Positions 15,989-24,084 of a DNA stretch of 64,000 bases are shown here, piece after piece. The notes beneath the pieces are model-generated. The model was not told the origin of the DNA. It saw only the letters and a list, made by a program, of their open reading frames with translations, and ran no database searches. A program made the position numbers and the translations under genes. The stretch is from contig SVQO01000003.1 in NCBI GenBank assembly GCA_015065325.1, forward strand, positions 101,557 through 165,556, in the 5' to 3' direction. Numbering within the stretch: the stretch's first letter is position 1; each line of letters opens with the position of its first letter. Origin of the DNA: Oscillospiraceae bacterium (GTDB lineage: Bacteria > Bacillota > Clostridia > Oscillospirales > SIG627).

Positions 15989-16876
15989 ATGAAAAAATTT
16001 GAAGTAAAGGACCACGAGCCCAGCTTTTTGCCTGACGGAAACTGGAAGCTGGTATGGGCGGACGAATTTGACGGAACGGAGCTGGACCGCAGCAAGTGGA
16101 GCTTCCGATTAAATTACTGGGGCAAGCGCTTTCCCGGCTACACCGATCAAGGCGTGGTACTGGACGGCAACAGCCACGTAGAGCTGCACCGCACGGAGGT
16201 AGATGGCAGATACGTTTCTCCTCAACTTCAGACCGGCGCAAATTCCTTCGACTATCTGTTGGATCCGGACAAACGGGAAAACCCTTGGGGTCAGGCAGGA
16301 ATATGGCCCCTGGGAGAGCTGGAAGCACCGAAATTCGTCCATCGCTACGGCTATTTTGAATGCCGTTGCAAATTCCAGAAAGACCCCGAAACCATGTGGG
16401 CGGCTTTCTGGACGCAGTCCCCCACCATCGGCACACGCTTTGAACCGGAGTGGGCGGGGATCGAGTCCGATATTATGGAATATTTTCACGAAGGCAGAGC
16501 CCATACCACCAACATTTACGGCGGCTACGGCAGACAGTTTGCAAGAGGCGGTAAAGTAAAATACGATTTGGAAGAAACCGAAGGTGGCTGGCATTATTTC
16601 GGTATGGATTGGCGGGAGGACGGTTACACCTTCTATTGTGACGGAAAAGAGGTTATGCAGTGCACCGACCACGTATCCCACGTTCCTCAGTTTATTTTGC
16701 TTACCACCGAGGTACAAGGGTATCGCTCCGGCTTAAACGGAAATGAAGAAGGCAAGTATAAGCTTTTGGGCGGCAGAGGCTTTGTGGATGAGCCGCCCTT
16801 TTTGATCAAGGATCAATTCGTGGACGACGCCTTCATCTGCGACTTCGTTCGCGTGTTCGACCGCGTGGAGGACTAA
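15989..16876 (+). CDS. Glycoside hydrolase family 16 enzyme without signal peptide
   Basis: 295 residues with a concanavalin-like beta-sandwich of GH16. The catalytic ExDxxE motif is ESDIMEYF with Glu159 nucleophile, Asp161 and Glu164 acid/base. The early LVWADEFDGTELDRSKW segment is typical of the family. GH16 enzymes cut beta-1,3/1,4-glucans or galactans such as agarose and carrageenan; the subgroup cannot be told here. The N-terminus is charged and there is no signal peptide, so it should act in the cytoplasm on imported oligosaccharides, which is unusual for GH16. It sits between a dehydratase and an SDR in the operon. Confidence 0.9.
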   Translation: MKKFEVKDHEPSFLPDGNWKLVWADEFDGTELDRSKWSFRLNYWGKRFPGYTDQGVVLDGNSHVELHRTEVDGRYVSPQLQTGANSFDYLLDPDKRENPWGQAGIWPLGELEAPKFVHRYGYFECRCKFQKDPETMWAAFWTQSPTIGTRFEPEWAGIESDIMEYFHEGRAHTTNIYGGYGRQFARGGKVKYDLEETEGGWHYFGMDWREDGYTFYCDGKEVMQCTDHVSHVPQFILLTTEVQGYRSGLNGNEEGKYKLLGGRGFVDEPPFLIKDQFVDDAFICDFVRVFDRVED

Positions 16877-16877
16877 T

Positions 16878-17690
16878 ATGAAACAAGCAGTGTTTATTAC
16901 CGGTGCACATTCCGGCACGGGCTATAAAATTGCTCAGACCTTCGCGGAGAAGGGGTGGGACGTATTCATCACCAGCCGCAGAGGCCCCGATGCAGAAAAA
17001 GCAGCAAAAGCGATTGCCAAGACTTACGGCGTTTTCACCAAGGGCTACGAATGCAATATCCGCAACGAGCAGCAGGTAATCGATATTTTTTCCGATATTG
17101 ACGCTTGCGGCAGATTTGTGGAAACAGTGGTACTGAACGCCGCCAATATGGGCTTTTACCCTCAAGATCCCGCCGCAGGTCAGGATTTCTGGACCGTTCC
17201 TCTGGAGGATTTTGCCGAGGTTTTTGAAACCAATTTGGTTTGGAATTTTTCCATCGTCCGCCAAGCGGCGCTCCGTATGCGGGAGCATAAAAAAGGTTCC
17301 GTTGTCTTCATCAGCTCCAATACCGCCTATCGGGCGATCCCCAACCGCGCGGCATATTCCGCTTCCAAGGGTGGCATCAATTCTCTGGTAAAAGCCTTGG
17401 CGGTGGATCTGGGCCCCTACGGAATTCGATGCAACGTGGTGCTTCCCGGCACCATCAAGACCGAGCGCTGGGTGCAAATGGGAAATAAGCAGATCGTCAA
17501 CGGAAGTCTGACTCCCATCGGCGATATTTCCGATTTTGAGGATATTGCCAACGCCTGTTGGTTTTTCGGAACGGATCTGTCCAAAAATATTACGGGCAGC
17601 GAAATGGTGGTAGACGGCGGTATGACCTGCCAGCTCTACCCCCGCATCCTGAATGAATTAAAGAAAAAAGCAATGGAAGAAGAGGTATAA
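16878..17690 (+). CDS. SDR family NAD(P)-dependent oxidoreductase, paralogue 1
   Basis: 270 residues, classical short-chain dehydrogenase. The cofactor motif is ITGAHSGTG (TGxxxGxG), then LNAAN, the SSNTAYR serine and the YSASK tyrosine/lysine pair, and a C-terminal GSEMVVDGG. The start is one base after the GH16 stop, so the two are coupled. Its close relative at 21757 also follows a dehydratase gene, so both probably oxidise sugars or sugar acids in the same pathway type. A terminator hairpin overlaps its last codons. Confidence 0.9.
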   Translation: MKQAVFITGAHSGTGYKIAQTFAEKGWDVFITSRRGPDAEKAAKAIAKTYGVFTKGYECNIRNEQQVIDIFSDIDACGRFVETVVLNAANMGFYPQDPAAGQDFWTVPLEDFAEVFETNLVWNFSIVRQAALRMREHKKGSVVFISSNTAYRAIPNRAAYSASKGGINSLVKALAVDLGPYGIRCNVVLPGTIKTERWVQMGNKQIVNGSLTPIGDISDFEDIANACWFFGTDLSKNITGSEMVVDGGMTCQLYPRILNELKKKAMEEEV

Positions 17691-17708
17691 GCCTCTTCTT
17701 CCATTTTT
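17672..17708. terminator. Terminator whose stem includes the SDR stop codon region
   Basis: A perfect 14-bp stem (17672-17685 with 17692-17705) has a 6-base loop that contains most of the stop codon (17688-17690), followed by T residues. It also serves the convergent AraC gene ending at 17708. Confidence 0.85.
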
Positions 17709-18478
17709 CAACGATTGATTTTGCGAAACGCCAACGGAGTCATTCCCGTTTCTTCCTTAAAGGCGCGGTGGAAGGTGTTCACGGCGGCAAAACCACATTC
17801 CAAGGCAATGCTGGTAACACTTTGTTCCCTATTTTTCACAAGCTTTTCCTTGGCAGCAGAGATACGGTAAAAGGTTAAAAGTCGGCGAAAATGAATTCCC
17901 GTAACGCTGTGAAGCGCATAAGACAAGTATTTTTCGTTGTAACCAAACCTTTTTGCCAAATCGGATAAAACGATCTCCTCGGAAAAATGCTCGGCTACGT
18001 AAGAGATCACCTTTTGAAACAAATTGCCGTCGTTTTGCTTCGTTTCCAAAAAAGCCGCGTTTTTTAATACCTTGGCACAAATCAGATTCAGGTACCCACT
18101 GACCGTACACAAATCTCTCGGATTCAAAAGGTGAAACCGATCCAATATAAGAGAAAGCTCCTCCGCTTCAATGGCGCGGGGCACGTAATACCGATTTCGC
18201 GCCTCCTTGAAATACAAAGGGATCAGATCTGCCGAAAAAACGGCGCAAACTACCTCTGCTTCTTCGCAATCGTATTGATGTACGTAATTGGGCGGGAGCC
18301 ATACGAATTCCTTTTCACGGAGAAGGATCACTTCCCCGTTCACGGTCACGATTCCGCTTCCCTTTCTGCAGTACAAGCATTCGCTGTATTCATGAATATT
18401 TGCCTGTATACGCCATCCAAAATGCTCGCGACAACGAAAATCCAATTCTCCGTTAAAATTTTCACTTTGATATCTCAT
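17708..18478 (-). CDS. AraC family transcriptional regulator
   Basis: 256 residues. An N-terminal cupin sensor (HEYSECLYCRKGSG, LLREKEFVWLPPNYVH) is followed by a C-terminal double HTH ending in SIALECGFAAVNTFHRAFKE and GMTPLAFRK. The start at 18478 is the first Met and is preceded by a purine-rich GGTGATGGA. It is divergent from the GH5/epimerase/dehydratase/SDR operon at 18581 and shares an overlapping promoter region with it, so it is the likely regulator of that operon. Confidence 0.9.
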   Translation of the reverse strand: MRYQSENFNGELDFRCREHFGWRIQANIHEYSECLYCRKGSGIVTVNGEVILLREKEFVWLPPNYVHQYDCEEAEVVCAVFSADLIPLYFKEARNRYYVPRAIEAEELSLILDRFHLLNPRDLCTVSGYLNLICAKVLKNAAFLETKQNDGNLFQKVISYVAEHFSEEIVLSDLAKRFGYNEKYLSYALHSVTGIHFRRLLTFYRISAAKEKLVKNREQSVTSIALECGFAAVNTFHRAFKEETGMTPLAFRKINR

Positions 18479-18502
18479 TCCATCACCTAACCTTTTGGAA
18501 CT

Positions 18503-18549
18503 ATTATATCTGTTTTTCGCTTGTTTTGCAAGAAAAAAAGCAGTTTAAT
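18503..18549. promoter_or_regulatory. Overlapping divergent promoters between araC and the GH5 operon
   Basis: Minus strand: TTGCAA (18526-18531), 17-bp spacer, TATAAT (18503-18508). Plus strand: TTGTTT (18521-18526), 17-bp spacer, TTTAAT (18544-18549). The -35 regions touch around a self-complementary TTGCAA, so polymerase binding on one strand should hinder the other. The plus-strand -35 is weak, in keeping with AraC activation. Confidence 0.6.
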
Positions 18550-18580
18550 AGAAGTATCAAAGAAAAAAGGAGCGATCGCG

Positions 18581-19672
18581 ATGAGATGGAGCAAGGAAAA
18601 AGCGTGGGAATGGTATAACAGCCGTCCTTGGATGCGAGGCTGCAACTATATGAGCGCGGATTGCGCAAACCGCGTAGATCAATGGCAATCGTTTGGCTTT
18701 GAGGAGCGTTTTGCCACCACGGAGACAGAGCTTGCCCTGATGCAAGAAACAGGCTTCAATACCGTTCGTCTGATTTTGGAATACGTGGTCTGGGAAAAGG
18801 AACACGACTCTTTTATGGAGCGTTTTGATCGCTATATTTCCCTTTGCGACAAATACGGAATTTCCTGTATGATCGTTTTGGCAAACGATTGTATGCCGCC
18901 CAAAACAGAGCTTTGGAAGCTCCCCGACGTGGGCGAGCAGCATTACGATTGGGGATACCACGGCGGAAGAAAGCACTCTCAGCACAGTGCTATGCATAGT
19001 GGTCCTGCGCCGCATTTTTATCTGGATGAGCCTGAAACAAAAGAAAAATATTACGAAATGGTTCGGGAAATTGTAAGTAAGTACAAAAATGACGAGCGAA
19101 TTTGCATTTGGGATGTTTATAACGAGGCAGGCAACAGCCGCAGAAGAAATCTTTCCCTGCCGATTCTGAAAGAGCTGTTTGCATTGGTACGGGAAATTGC
19201 CCCCATCCAGCCCCTGACCGCAGGAATTTTCAGCTTCAGCCCGAACGTGGAGAGCATCAACGAATTCATCCTGGAAAATTCCGATATTATCACTTATCAC
19301 TGCTACAAGGATTATAATTCCCACGTGAAAATCATCAAAAAGCTGAAAGCATACGGGCGCCCTATCGTAAATACCGAGTGGCTAGGAAGATGCTTCGGGA
19401 ACGACGTCTTTTCTCTCTTTCCCCTCTTTTATCTTGAGGGAATCGGCTGTATCAACTGGGGATTTGTCGCAGGAAAGTATCAAACCTACGAGCCTTACGA
19501 GGGCACCTGGACAAAGTACTACAGCGGTGATCTGCAGGACGTAGACTTTACCAAATGGTTCCACGATCTGTACCGCCCCAATCACCGCCCCTACGACCCC
19601 AAAGAAATTGAGGTGATCCGTGAATTCTGCACGCTGGCGGACGAGGATTTCACCGCAAAAATGAAAAAATGA
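18581..19672 (+). CDS. GH5-like (clan A) glycoside hydrolase without signal peptide
   Basis: 363 residues, TIM-barrel hydrolase related to cellulase/mannanase (GH5 and relatives). The putative acid/base is Glu182 in WDVYNEAG and the nucleophile Glu266 in VNTEW, each at the end of a barrel strand as in clan GH-A. Other family pieces are GFNTVRLILEY and YHCYKDYN. There is no signal peptide, so it acts in the cytoplasm. The start at 18581 follows AAAAGGAG; the frame opens earlier but those codons overlap the promoter. It is first in an operon with an aldose epimerase (4-bp overlap), dehydratase and SDR. Confidence 0.85.
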   Translation: MRWSKEKAWEWYNSRPWMRGCNYMSADCANRVDQWQSFGFEERFATTETELALMQETGFNTVRLILEYVVWEKEHDSFMERFDRYISLCDKYGISCMIVLANDCMPPKTELWKLPDVGEQHYDWGYHGGRKHSQHSAMHSGPAPHFYLDEPETKEKYYEMVREIVSKYKNDERICIWDVYNEAGNSRRRNLSLPILKELFALVREIAPIQPLTAGIFSFSPNVESINEFILENSDIITYHCYKDYNSHVKIIKKLKAYGRPIVNTEWLGRCFGNDVFSLFPLFYLEGIGCINWGFVAGKYQTYEPYEGTWTKYYSGDLQDVDFTKWFHDLYRPNHRPYDPKEIEVIREFCTLADEDFTAKMKK

Positions 19673-20592
19673 GTCGTTTTCAGTTGCTTTACCACGGAGA
19701 CTGGGAAGCCGTGGTCGACACCGAATGCGGAGCGAATTGCATCCGATTGCGTAATCGAAAACACGAAGCATATCTTTTGAGGGAGCCTGGGGAGTACCCG
19801 CTCGACAACCCATATCTGTACGGAATGCCAATTTTGTTTCCCGTCAATCGTATCGAGGGCGGCTGCTTTGAATTTGAAGGACGTCTTTATTCCTTCCCCA
19901 TCAACGAGCCGAAAACAAATTGTCATCTTCACGGAACACTTCATCAAACCCCTTTTCAGATCACGCGGCAAACGAAGCGCTTGATCCAATGCACCTTCAA
20001 AGCAGAAAAGGGGGAATATCTCGGTTTTCCGCATGCTTTCGAGGTGATTCAGGAATACGAACTAAAAAGCGATGGTCTGCACCATCGGGTAACGGTGAAA
20101 AACAACTCTGACGAAAACATGCCCGTTTTTCTCGGGTTTCATACAACCTTTAATACACTTTTTACAAAAGAAAGCAGCGCGGAAAACGTTTCCGTCTGCG
20201 TGCCTCTTGCCGAAGAATACGAACGAAATATGGCAGTAAATTATTTGCCGACCGGTAAAACTCCAATGCTCGACGAGATTTCCACAGCTTTGAAAAACGG
20301 TTTCTTTCGTCCGTCCGACGTCGGCATCAGTCGGCATTACCGCGGAGCAGGCAGTATGTCCATCACCGACGAAGCAAGAGGACTTCGCGTGATCTATCAA
20401 CCGGATAAAAAATTCGGATTTCGCCTGATCTACGGCGGCGGAAAAGAGGGTTATCTGTGTCTGGAGCCGCAGACCTGTCTGGCAAACTGTCAAAACGCAC
20501 CGTTTTCCCGAAACGAAAGCGGCTTTGACTCTATAAAACCAAAAAAGTCCAAACGCTATTGCTCGAAGATTTATTTGGAGGAAATCAAATGA
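19669..20592 (+). CDS. Aldose 1-epimerase (galactose mutarotase) family protein
   Basis: 307 residues, beta-sandwich mutarotase family. Likely active-site residues are the histidines in CHLHGTLHQTPF and GFHTTFN and the Glu of LCLEPQT near the C-terminus; LFPVNRIEGG matches the substrate-binding loop. It would interconvert anomers of the sugar freed by the GH5-like enzyme before oxidation. It overlaps the gene before it by 4 bp (19669-19672) and the gene after it by 4 bp (20589-20592), a tightly coupled arrangement. Confidence 0.86.
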   Translation: MSRFQLLYHGDWEAVVDTECGANCIRLRNRKHEAYLLREPGEYPLDNPYLYGMPILFPVNRIEGGCFEFEGRLYSFPINEPKTNCHLHGTLHQTPFQITRQTKRLIQCTFKAEKGEYLGFPHAFEVIQEYELKSDGLHHRVTVKNNSDENMPVFLGFHTTFNTLFTKESSAENVSVCVPLAEEYERNMAVNYLPTGKTPMLDEISTALKNGFFRPSDVGISRHYRGAGSMSITDEARGLRVIYQPDKKFGFRLIYGGGKEGYLCLEPQTCLANCQNAPFSRNESGFDSIKPKKSKRYCSKIYLEEIK

Positions 20593-21740
20593 AAATCACA
20601 AGACTGGAACTGATCAAAGTAAAACCTCGCTGGATGTTTTTAAAGCTATACACCGATACCGAGCTTTACGGCTTGGGTGAACCCGTGCTGGAAGGGCATT
20701 GCACCGCGGTAGAGGCGGTTGTCAAAGAATTTGAAGAATACTTGATCGGCAAAGACCCGATGATGATCGAGCATCATATGCAAGCGCTTTATCGCGGCGG
20801 CTTTTATCGCGGCGGTCCCTTGATGCTATCCGCCATTAGTGGAATCGAGCAAGCCATGTGGGATATTAAAGGAAAATATTATAACTGCCCCGCATATGAA
20901 ATGCTGGGTGGACGATGCCGCGATAAGATCCGTATGTATACCCATATCAAGCGCGCAGGCGCCGCAGGCGAATTTTCCATTGAAGAAATGCTCTCCATCG
21001 CATCACAGCGACTCGCTGACGGATATAACGCGCTGAAGTACTCCATCATCCCTCCCATCAAGCAGGTCGACAGTCCGTCCAATACGAAAGCGCACGTGGA
21101 ACGCTTTGCAAGGGTGCGTGAGCATATTGGATGGGATGTGGATCTGGCAATCGACTTTCACGGTAGAGTCAGCCCCGCCATGGCACTTCGCCTTGCCGAA
21201 GAATTGAAGCCCTATATGCCCTTTTTCATCGAAGAGCCGTGTCTGCCGGAAAACGTGGATTGTATGGTCAACATTGCCCGTTCTACCACCATTCCCATCG
21301 CAGCAGGCGAGCGCTTGTTCGGAAAATGGGAATACAGACAGCTAATCGAAAAGCAGGCGGTCAGCATCGTTCAGCCGGATATTTGTCATTGCGGCGGAAT
21401 TTTTGAAGGAAGAAAAATCGCTTCTATGATGGAGCTTTACTTCGGTTCCATCGCACCACACAATCCCCTTGGTCCCGTTTCCCTCGCGGCATGCTTGCAG
21501 GTGGATGCCTGCTGCCCCAACTTTTTGGTTCAAGAGCACCCGGGAAATCCCGACAAGAGCGATCTCGGCGTCGGCTATATCAAGGAGCCCTTCGTGATCA
21601 AGAACGGCTACATCGACGTGCCCACTAAGCCCGGCCTCGGCGTGGAGCTGGACGAAAAGGCGTTGGAGGAAAAAATCTACGATGGAAAATGGACTACGCC
21701 CCGTCAGTATTTTGAAGACGGAAGCGTGGCGGATTGGTAA
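20589..21740 (+). CDS. Galactonate dehydratase-like enolase-superfamily enzyme, paralogue 2
   Basis: 383 residues. Metal ligands Asp189 (in AIDFHGR), Glu215 (FIEEPC) and Glu241 (AGERLF), with His191 and His291 (PHNPLGP) as the acid/base pair, match the catalytic set of E. coli D-galactonate dehydratase exactly at a constant +6 offset. Dehydration of an aldonate to a 2-keto-3-deoxy acid is therefore likely; which aldonate is unknown. The start at 20589 overlaps the epimerase stop (ATGA). Paralogue 1 at 14818 differs at the first ligand (Glu). The SDR gene follows 16 bp downstream. Confidence 0.9.
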   Translation: MKITRLELIKVKPRWMFLKLYTDTELYGLGEPVLEGHCTAVEAVVKEFEEYLIGKDPMMIEHHMQALYRGGFYRGGPLMLSAISGIEQAMWDIKGKYYNCPAYEMLGGRCRDKIRMYTHIKRAGAAGEFSIEEMLSIASQRLADGYNALKYSIIPPIKQVDSPSNTKAHVERFARVREHIGWDVDLAIDFHGRVSPAMALRLAEELKPYMPFFIEEPCLPENVDCMVNIARSTTIPIAAGERLFGKWEYRQLIEKQAVSIVQPDICHCGGIFEGRKIASMMELYFGSIAPHNPLGPVSLAACLQVDACCPNFLVQEHPGNPDKSDLGVGYIKEPFVIKNGYIDVPTKPGLGVELDEKALEEKIYDGKWTTPRQYFEDGSVADW

Positions 21741-21756
21741 TATAAGGAGGAGCAGA

Positions 21757-22536
21757 ATGAACAAATCTGTTTTTATAACGGGCGCACACGACGGAACAGG
21801 CTTTGCCATTGCCTCACGCTTTGCGAAAGAGGGCTACACCGTTTTCATCGGAAGCCGCAAGCAGGAAAAAGCAGAGGAAGCGGCACGAAACATTCAAAAT
21901 ACGTACGGCGTCTTTTCCAAGGGCTATTCTTATCAAACGGAAACGCTGGACGAAAATCAGATCCGCGCGATCTTTGACGATATACGAAGCGAGGGCTATT
22001 TGCTCGATACATTGGTATTAAACGCAGCCAATCTGGGGATCGGTCAGGTAAGCCTTGAGGTGGACATCCGCGAATTTATGGGTGTTTACACCACCAATAT
22101 CGGTTGGAATTTTTTGATGGCAAGGGAAGCCGCCAAGCAAATGAAGGAAAAAGGAAAGGGCGCCATCGTATTTATCGGTTCCAACTCCTCCCTGCGCGTC
22201 ACGGAAAACCGATGCGCTTATTGCTCCTCCAAAAGCGCCATCAATGCAATGTCAAAATCTTTTGCAGTGGATTGGGGAAAATACGGGATCCGTTCCAACT
22301 GTGTGCTTCCCGGTATGATTAAAACCATTCGCTGGGAAAATAACGAGAACAACTGTAAATATTGCCTTCCCAATTACACACCCATTCACGACATCGCTTC
22401 CTTTGAGGACGTGGCAAATGCCGCTTGGTATATGGGAAGCGATCAGTCCAGCAATACCACCGGCGCTGAAATTGTTGTGGACGGTGGAATGCTTGCGCAG
22501 CTCACCCCCAATATCAATCGAACGCTCTGGGAATAA
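21757..22536 (+). CDS. SDR family NAD(P)-dependent oxidoreductase, paralogue 2
   Basis: 259 residues with ITGAHDGTG cofactor motif, LNAANLG, GSNSSLR and YCSSK (Tyr/Lys), ending with GAEIVVDGG. It is clearly paralogous to the SDR at 16878 (same order of motifs, the same TYGVF-SKGY and LDTLVLNAAN type segments). Start chosen at 21757 after AAGGAGG. It is the last gene of the operon and is followed by a strong terminator. Confidence 0.9.
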   Translation: MNKSVFITGAHDGTGFAIASRFAKEGYTVFIGSRKQEKAEEAARNIQNTYGVFSKGYSYQTETLDENQIRAIFDDIRSEGYLLDTLVLNAANLGIGQVSLEVDIREFMGVYTTNIGWNFLMAREAAKQMKEKGKGAIVFIGSNSSLRVTENRCAYCSSKSAINAMSKSFAVDWGKYGIRSNCVLPGMIKTIRWENNENNCKYCLPNYTPIHDIASFEDVANAAWYMGSDQSSNTTGAEIVVDGGMLAQLTPNINRTLWE

Positions 22537-22577
22537 AAAGAACAAGAGAAGCAAAATGCTTCTCTTGTTCTTTTTAT
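22537..22577. terminator. Bidirectional terminator between SDR and HAD-GDPD genes
   Basis: A 16-bp stem (22537-22552 with 22558-22573) with a 5-base AAAAT loop and A/T tracts on both sides lies between the convergent genes. Confidence 0.9.
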
Positions 22578-22578
22578 T

Positions 22579-24084
22579 TTATCTGTGAAGACCTTTCTTT
22601 CTCAGAATGGCAAGAACCTCGTCGGGATTGTCACAGGTGATCAACTCTGCGCCCATGGCAACAGCAAGGTCGATGGACTCCTCATCCTTGGCGTAGGAGC
22701 CTGCCCACAGACGGACGTCGTATTTCTTACCGAATTCCTTTGCCTCCTCGATGGAAACCTCACCCTTGGTGATGCCGAATACGCAAGCACAGTAGGCATC
22801 CGGATAAATATCACGGGTAGGCTGTCTCACGTAGCGGGGAGGATAGAAGGTATGAAGTCTGTATTTAGGCCCGTAAGTATCAACCACGTACTCAAGAAGG
22901 TCGCCGTGGAAGGAATTGATGACCACGCGGTCACCAAAGCCGTATTCCTCTACGATCTTGATGATCTCGTCACAAACCTTATGAGAAAGCTCTACTCTTC
23001 CCTCGGTGGGATACTCCTTCAGCTCAAGGTCAAGGGTCAGGGTGGGATAATCCTTTACCAGCTCCATCAGATCGATAAGAGTGGGGATCTTCGTTCCGTT
23101 TCCTGCATCCAGCTTCTGCAACTCCTCCAGGGTATAGTCCTCTACGTTGCCCGTTCCGTTGGTGGTACGGTCAACGGTGGCATCGTGAATAAGGACCAAC
23201 TTTCCGTCGCGGGTCACGCGGACGTCGGTCTCGATCTGGTCAACGCCCAGATCCAAAGCTGCACGGAACGCCTCCATGGTATTTTCGGGATACTTGGAGC
23301 GCCAGCCGCGATGCGCCGCAACAAAAACGTTCTTGGGGCTTTGGGTCCAGTAGTCCACGTCCACCTCAGCCAAAAGCTCTGCCACTACCTTGGGAAAATC
23401 CAGATAATTGTCGATGGTCAGATAATTGAAATCCGACTTGTAAACGGACTCGTCGTTTCCACCGAGACCGTAGTCGTCACCAATATAGACTACCTCGGAA
23501 TGCTTGTAGCCGTGCTCCTTGCAATATACGTCCAGCGCATAGTATTTGTCGCGGGGCTTGGGTGCCATATCGAAGGAGGAGGAGCCTCCTACGAACACGC
23601 AGTAATCACTGAAGGTATTGACCACGTCATCGTAGATCTTTCTTCTCTTACTGCGGTCGGGGTCAAAGGCAAGCTTGTCCTCTTGCTTCGCCTTCGTTCC
23701 CAAAATGGGGAAGGTAACGCATCCGGAGGGGTGGAATTCCACGGACTCTCCCGCAAATTCGGTAAAGCCGTATTTCTCACGGAGCATAGCAATTCTGGCG
23801 GAAACACTCTCGCGGTCGCAGGGCAAAACCTCATCACGGATCATTTCCATTTCGCCGGTCCGATGATTATACGTGCCGCACTGCAAGCCGTAGTTACCGA
23901 TAATATCGATGGGAAACTGCTCCAGCTGATTGAAAATACGCATCACCTGTCCTGCGCCTACCATCAGAAGCTTATATTTCTGGGAAAGGGCGGTAAGCAC
24001 CTGACGCTGCAAAGCAGAAAGAGGGGTCTTGTGCTGAGTCAGGGTTCCGTCCAGATCCATTGCGATCAGTTTAATATCTTTCAT
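22579..24084 (-). CDS. HAD-type phosphatase fused to glycerophosphodiester phosphodiesterase
   Basis: 501 residues, two enzymes in one chain. The first ~240 residues are a HAD hydrolase with a Cof/phosphomannomutase-like cap (AMDLDGTLT nucleophile at the start, IGDDYGLGGND as the last acidic motif). Residues ~253-501 are a GDPD TIM barrel (AHRGWRSKYPENTMEAF, QIETDVRVTRDG, LIHDATVDRTTNG) with the catalytic His and metal Glu/Asp set. The fusion suggests hydrolysis of a glycerophosphodiester followed by dephosphorylation of a product. The start overlaps the stop of the glycerol-1-phosphate dehydrogenase gene by 4 bp. No signal peptide, so it acts in the cytoplasm. Confidence 0.88.
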   Translation of the reverse strand: MKDIKLIAMDLDGTLTQHKTPLSALQRQVLTALSQKYKLLMVGAGQVMRIFNQLEQFPIDIIGNYGLQCGTYNHRTGEMEMIRDEVLPCDRESVSARIAMLREKYGFTEFAGESVEFHPSGCVTFPILGTKAKQEDKLAFDPDRSKRRKIYDDVVNTFSDYCVFVGGSSSFDMAPKPRDKYYALDVYCKEHGYKHSEVVYIGDDYGLGGNDESVYKSDFNYLTIDNYLDFPKVVAELLAEVDVDYWTQSPKNVFVAAHRGWRSKYPENTMEAFRAALDLGVDQIETDVRVTRDGKLVLIHDATVDRTTNGTGNVEDYTLEELQKLDAGNGTKIPTLIDLMELVKDYPTLTLDLELKEYPTEGRVELSHKVCDEIIKIVEEYGFGDRVVINSFHGDLLEYVVDTYGPKYRLHTFYPPRYVRQPTRDIYPDAYCACVFGITKGEVSIEEAKEFGKKYDVRLWAGSYAKDEESIDLAVAMGAELITCDNPDEVLAILRKKGLHR

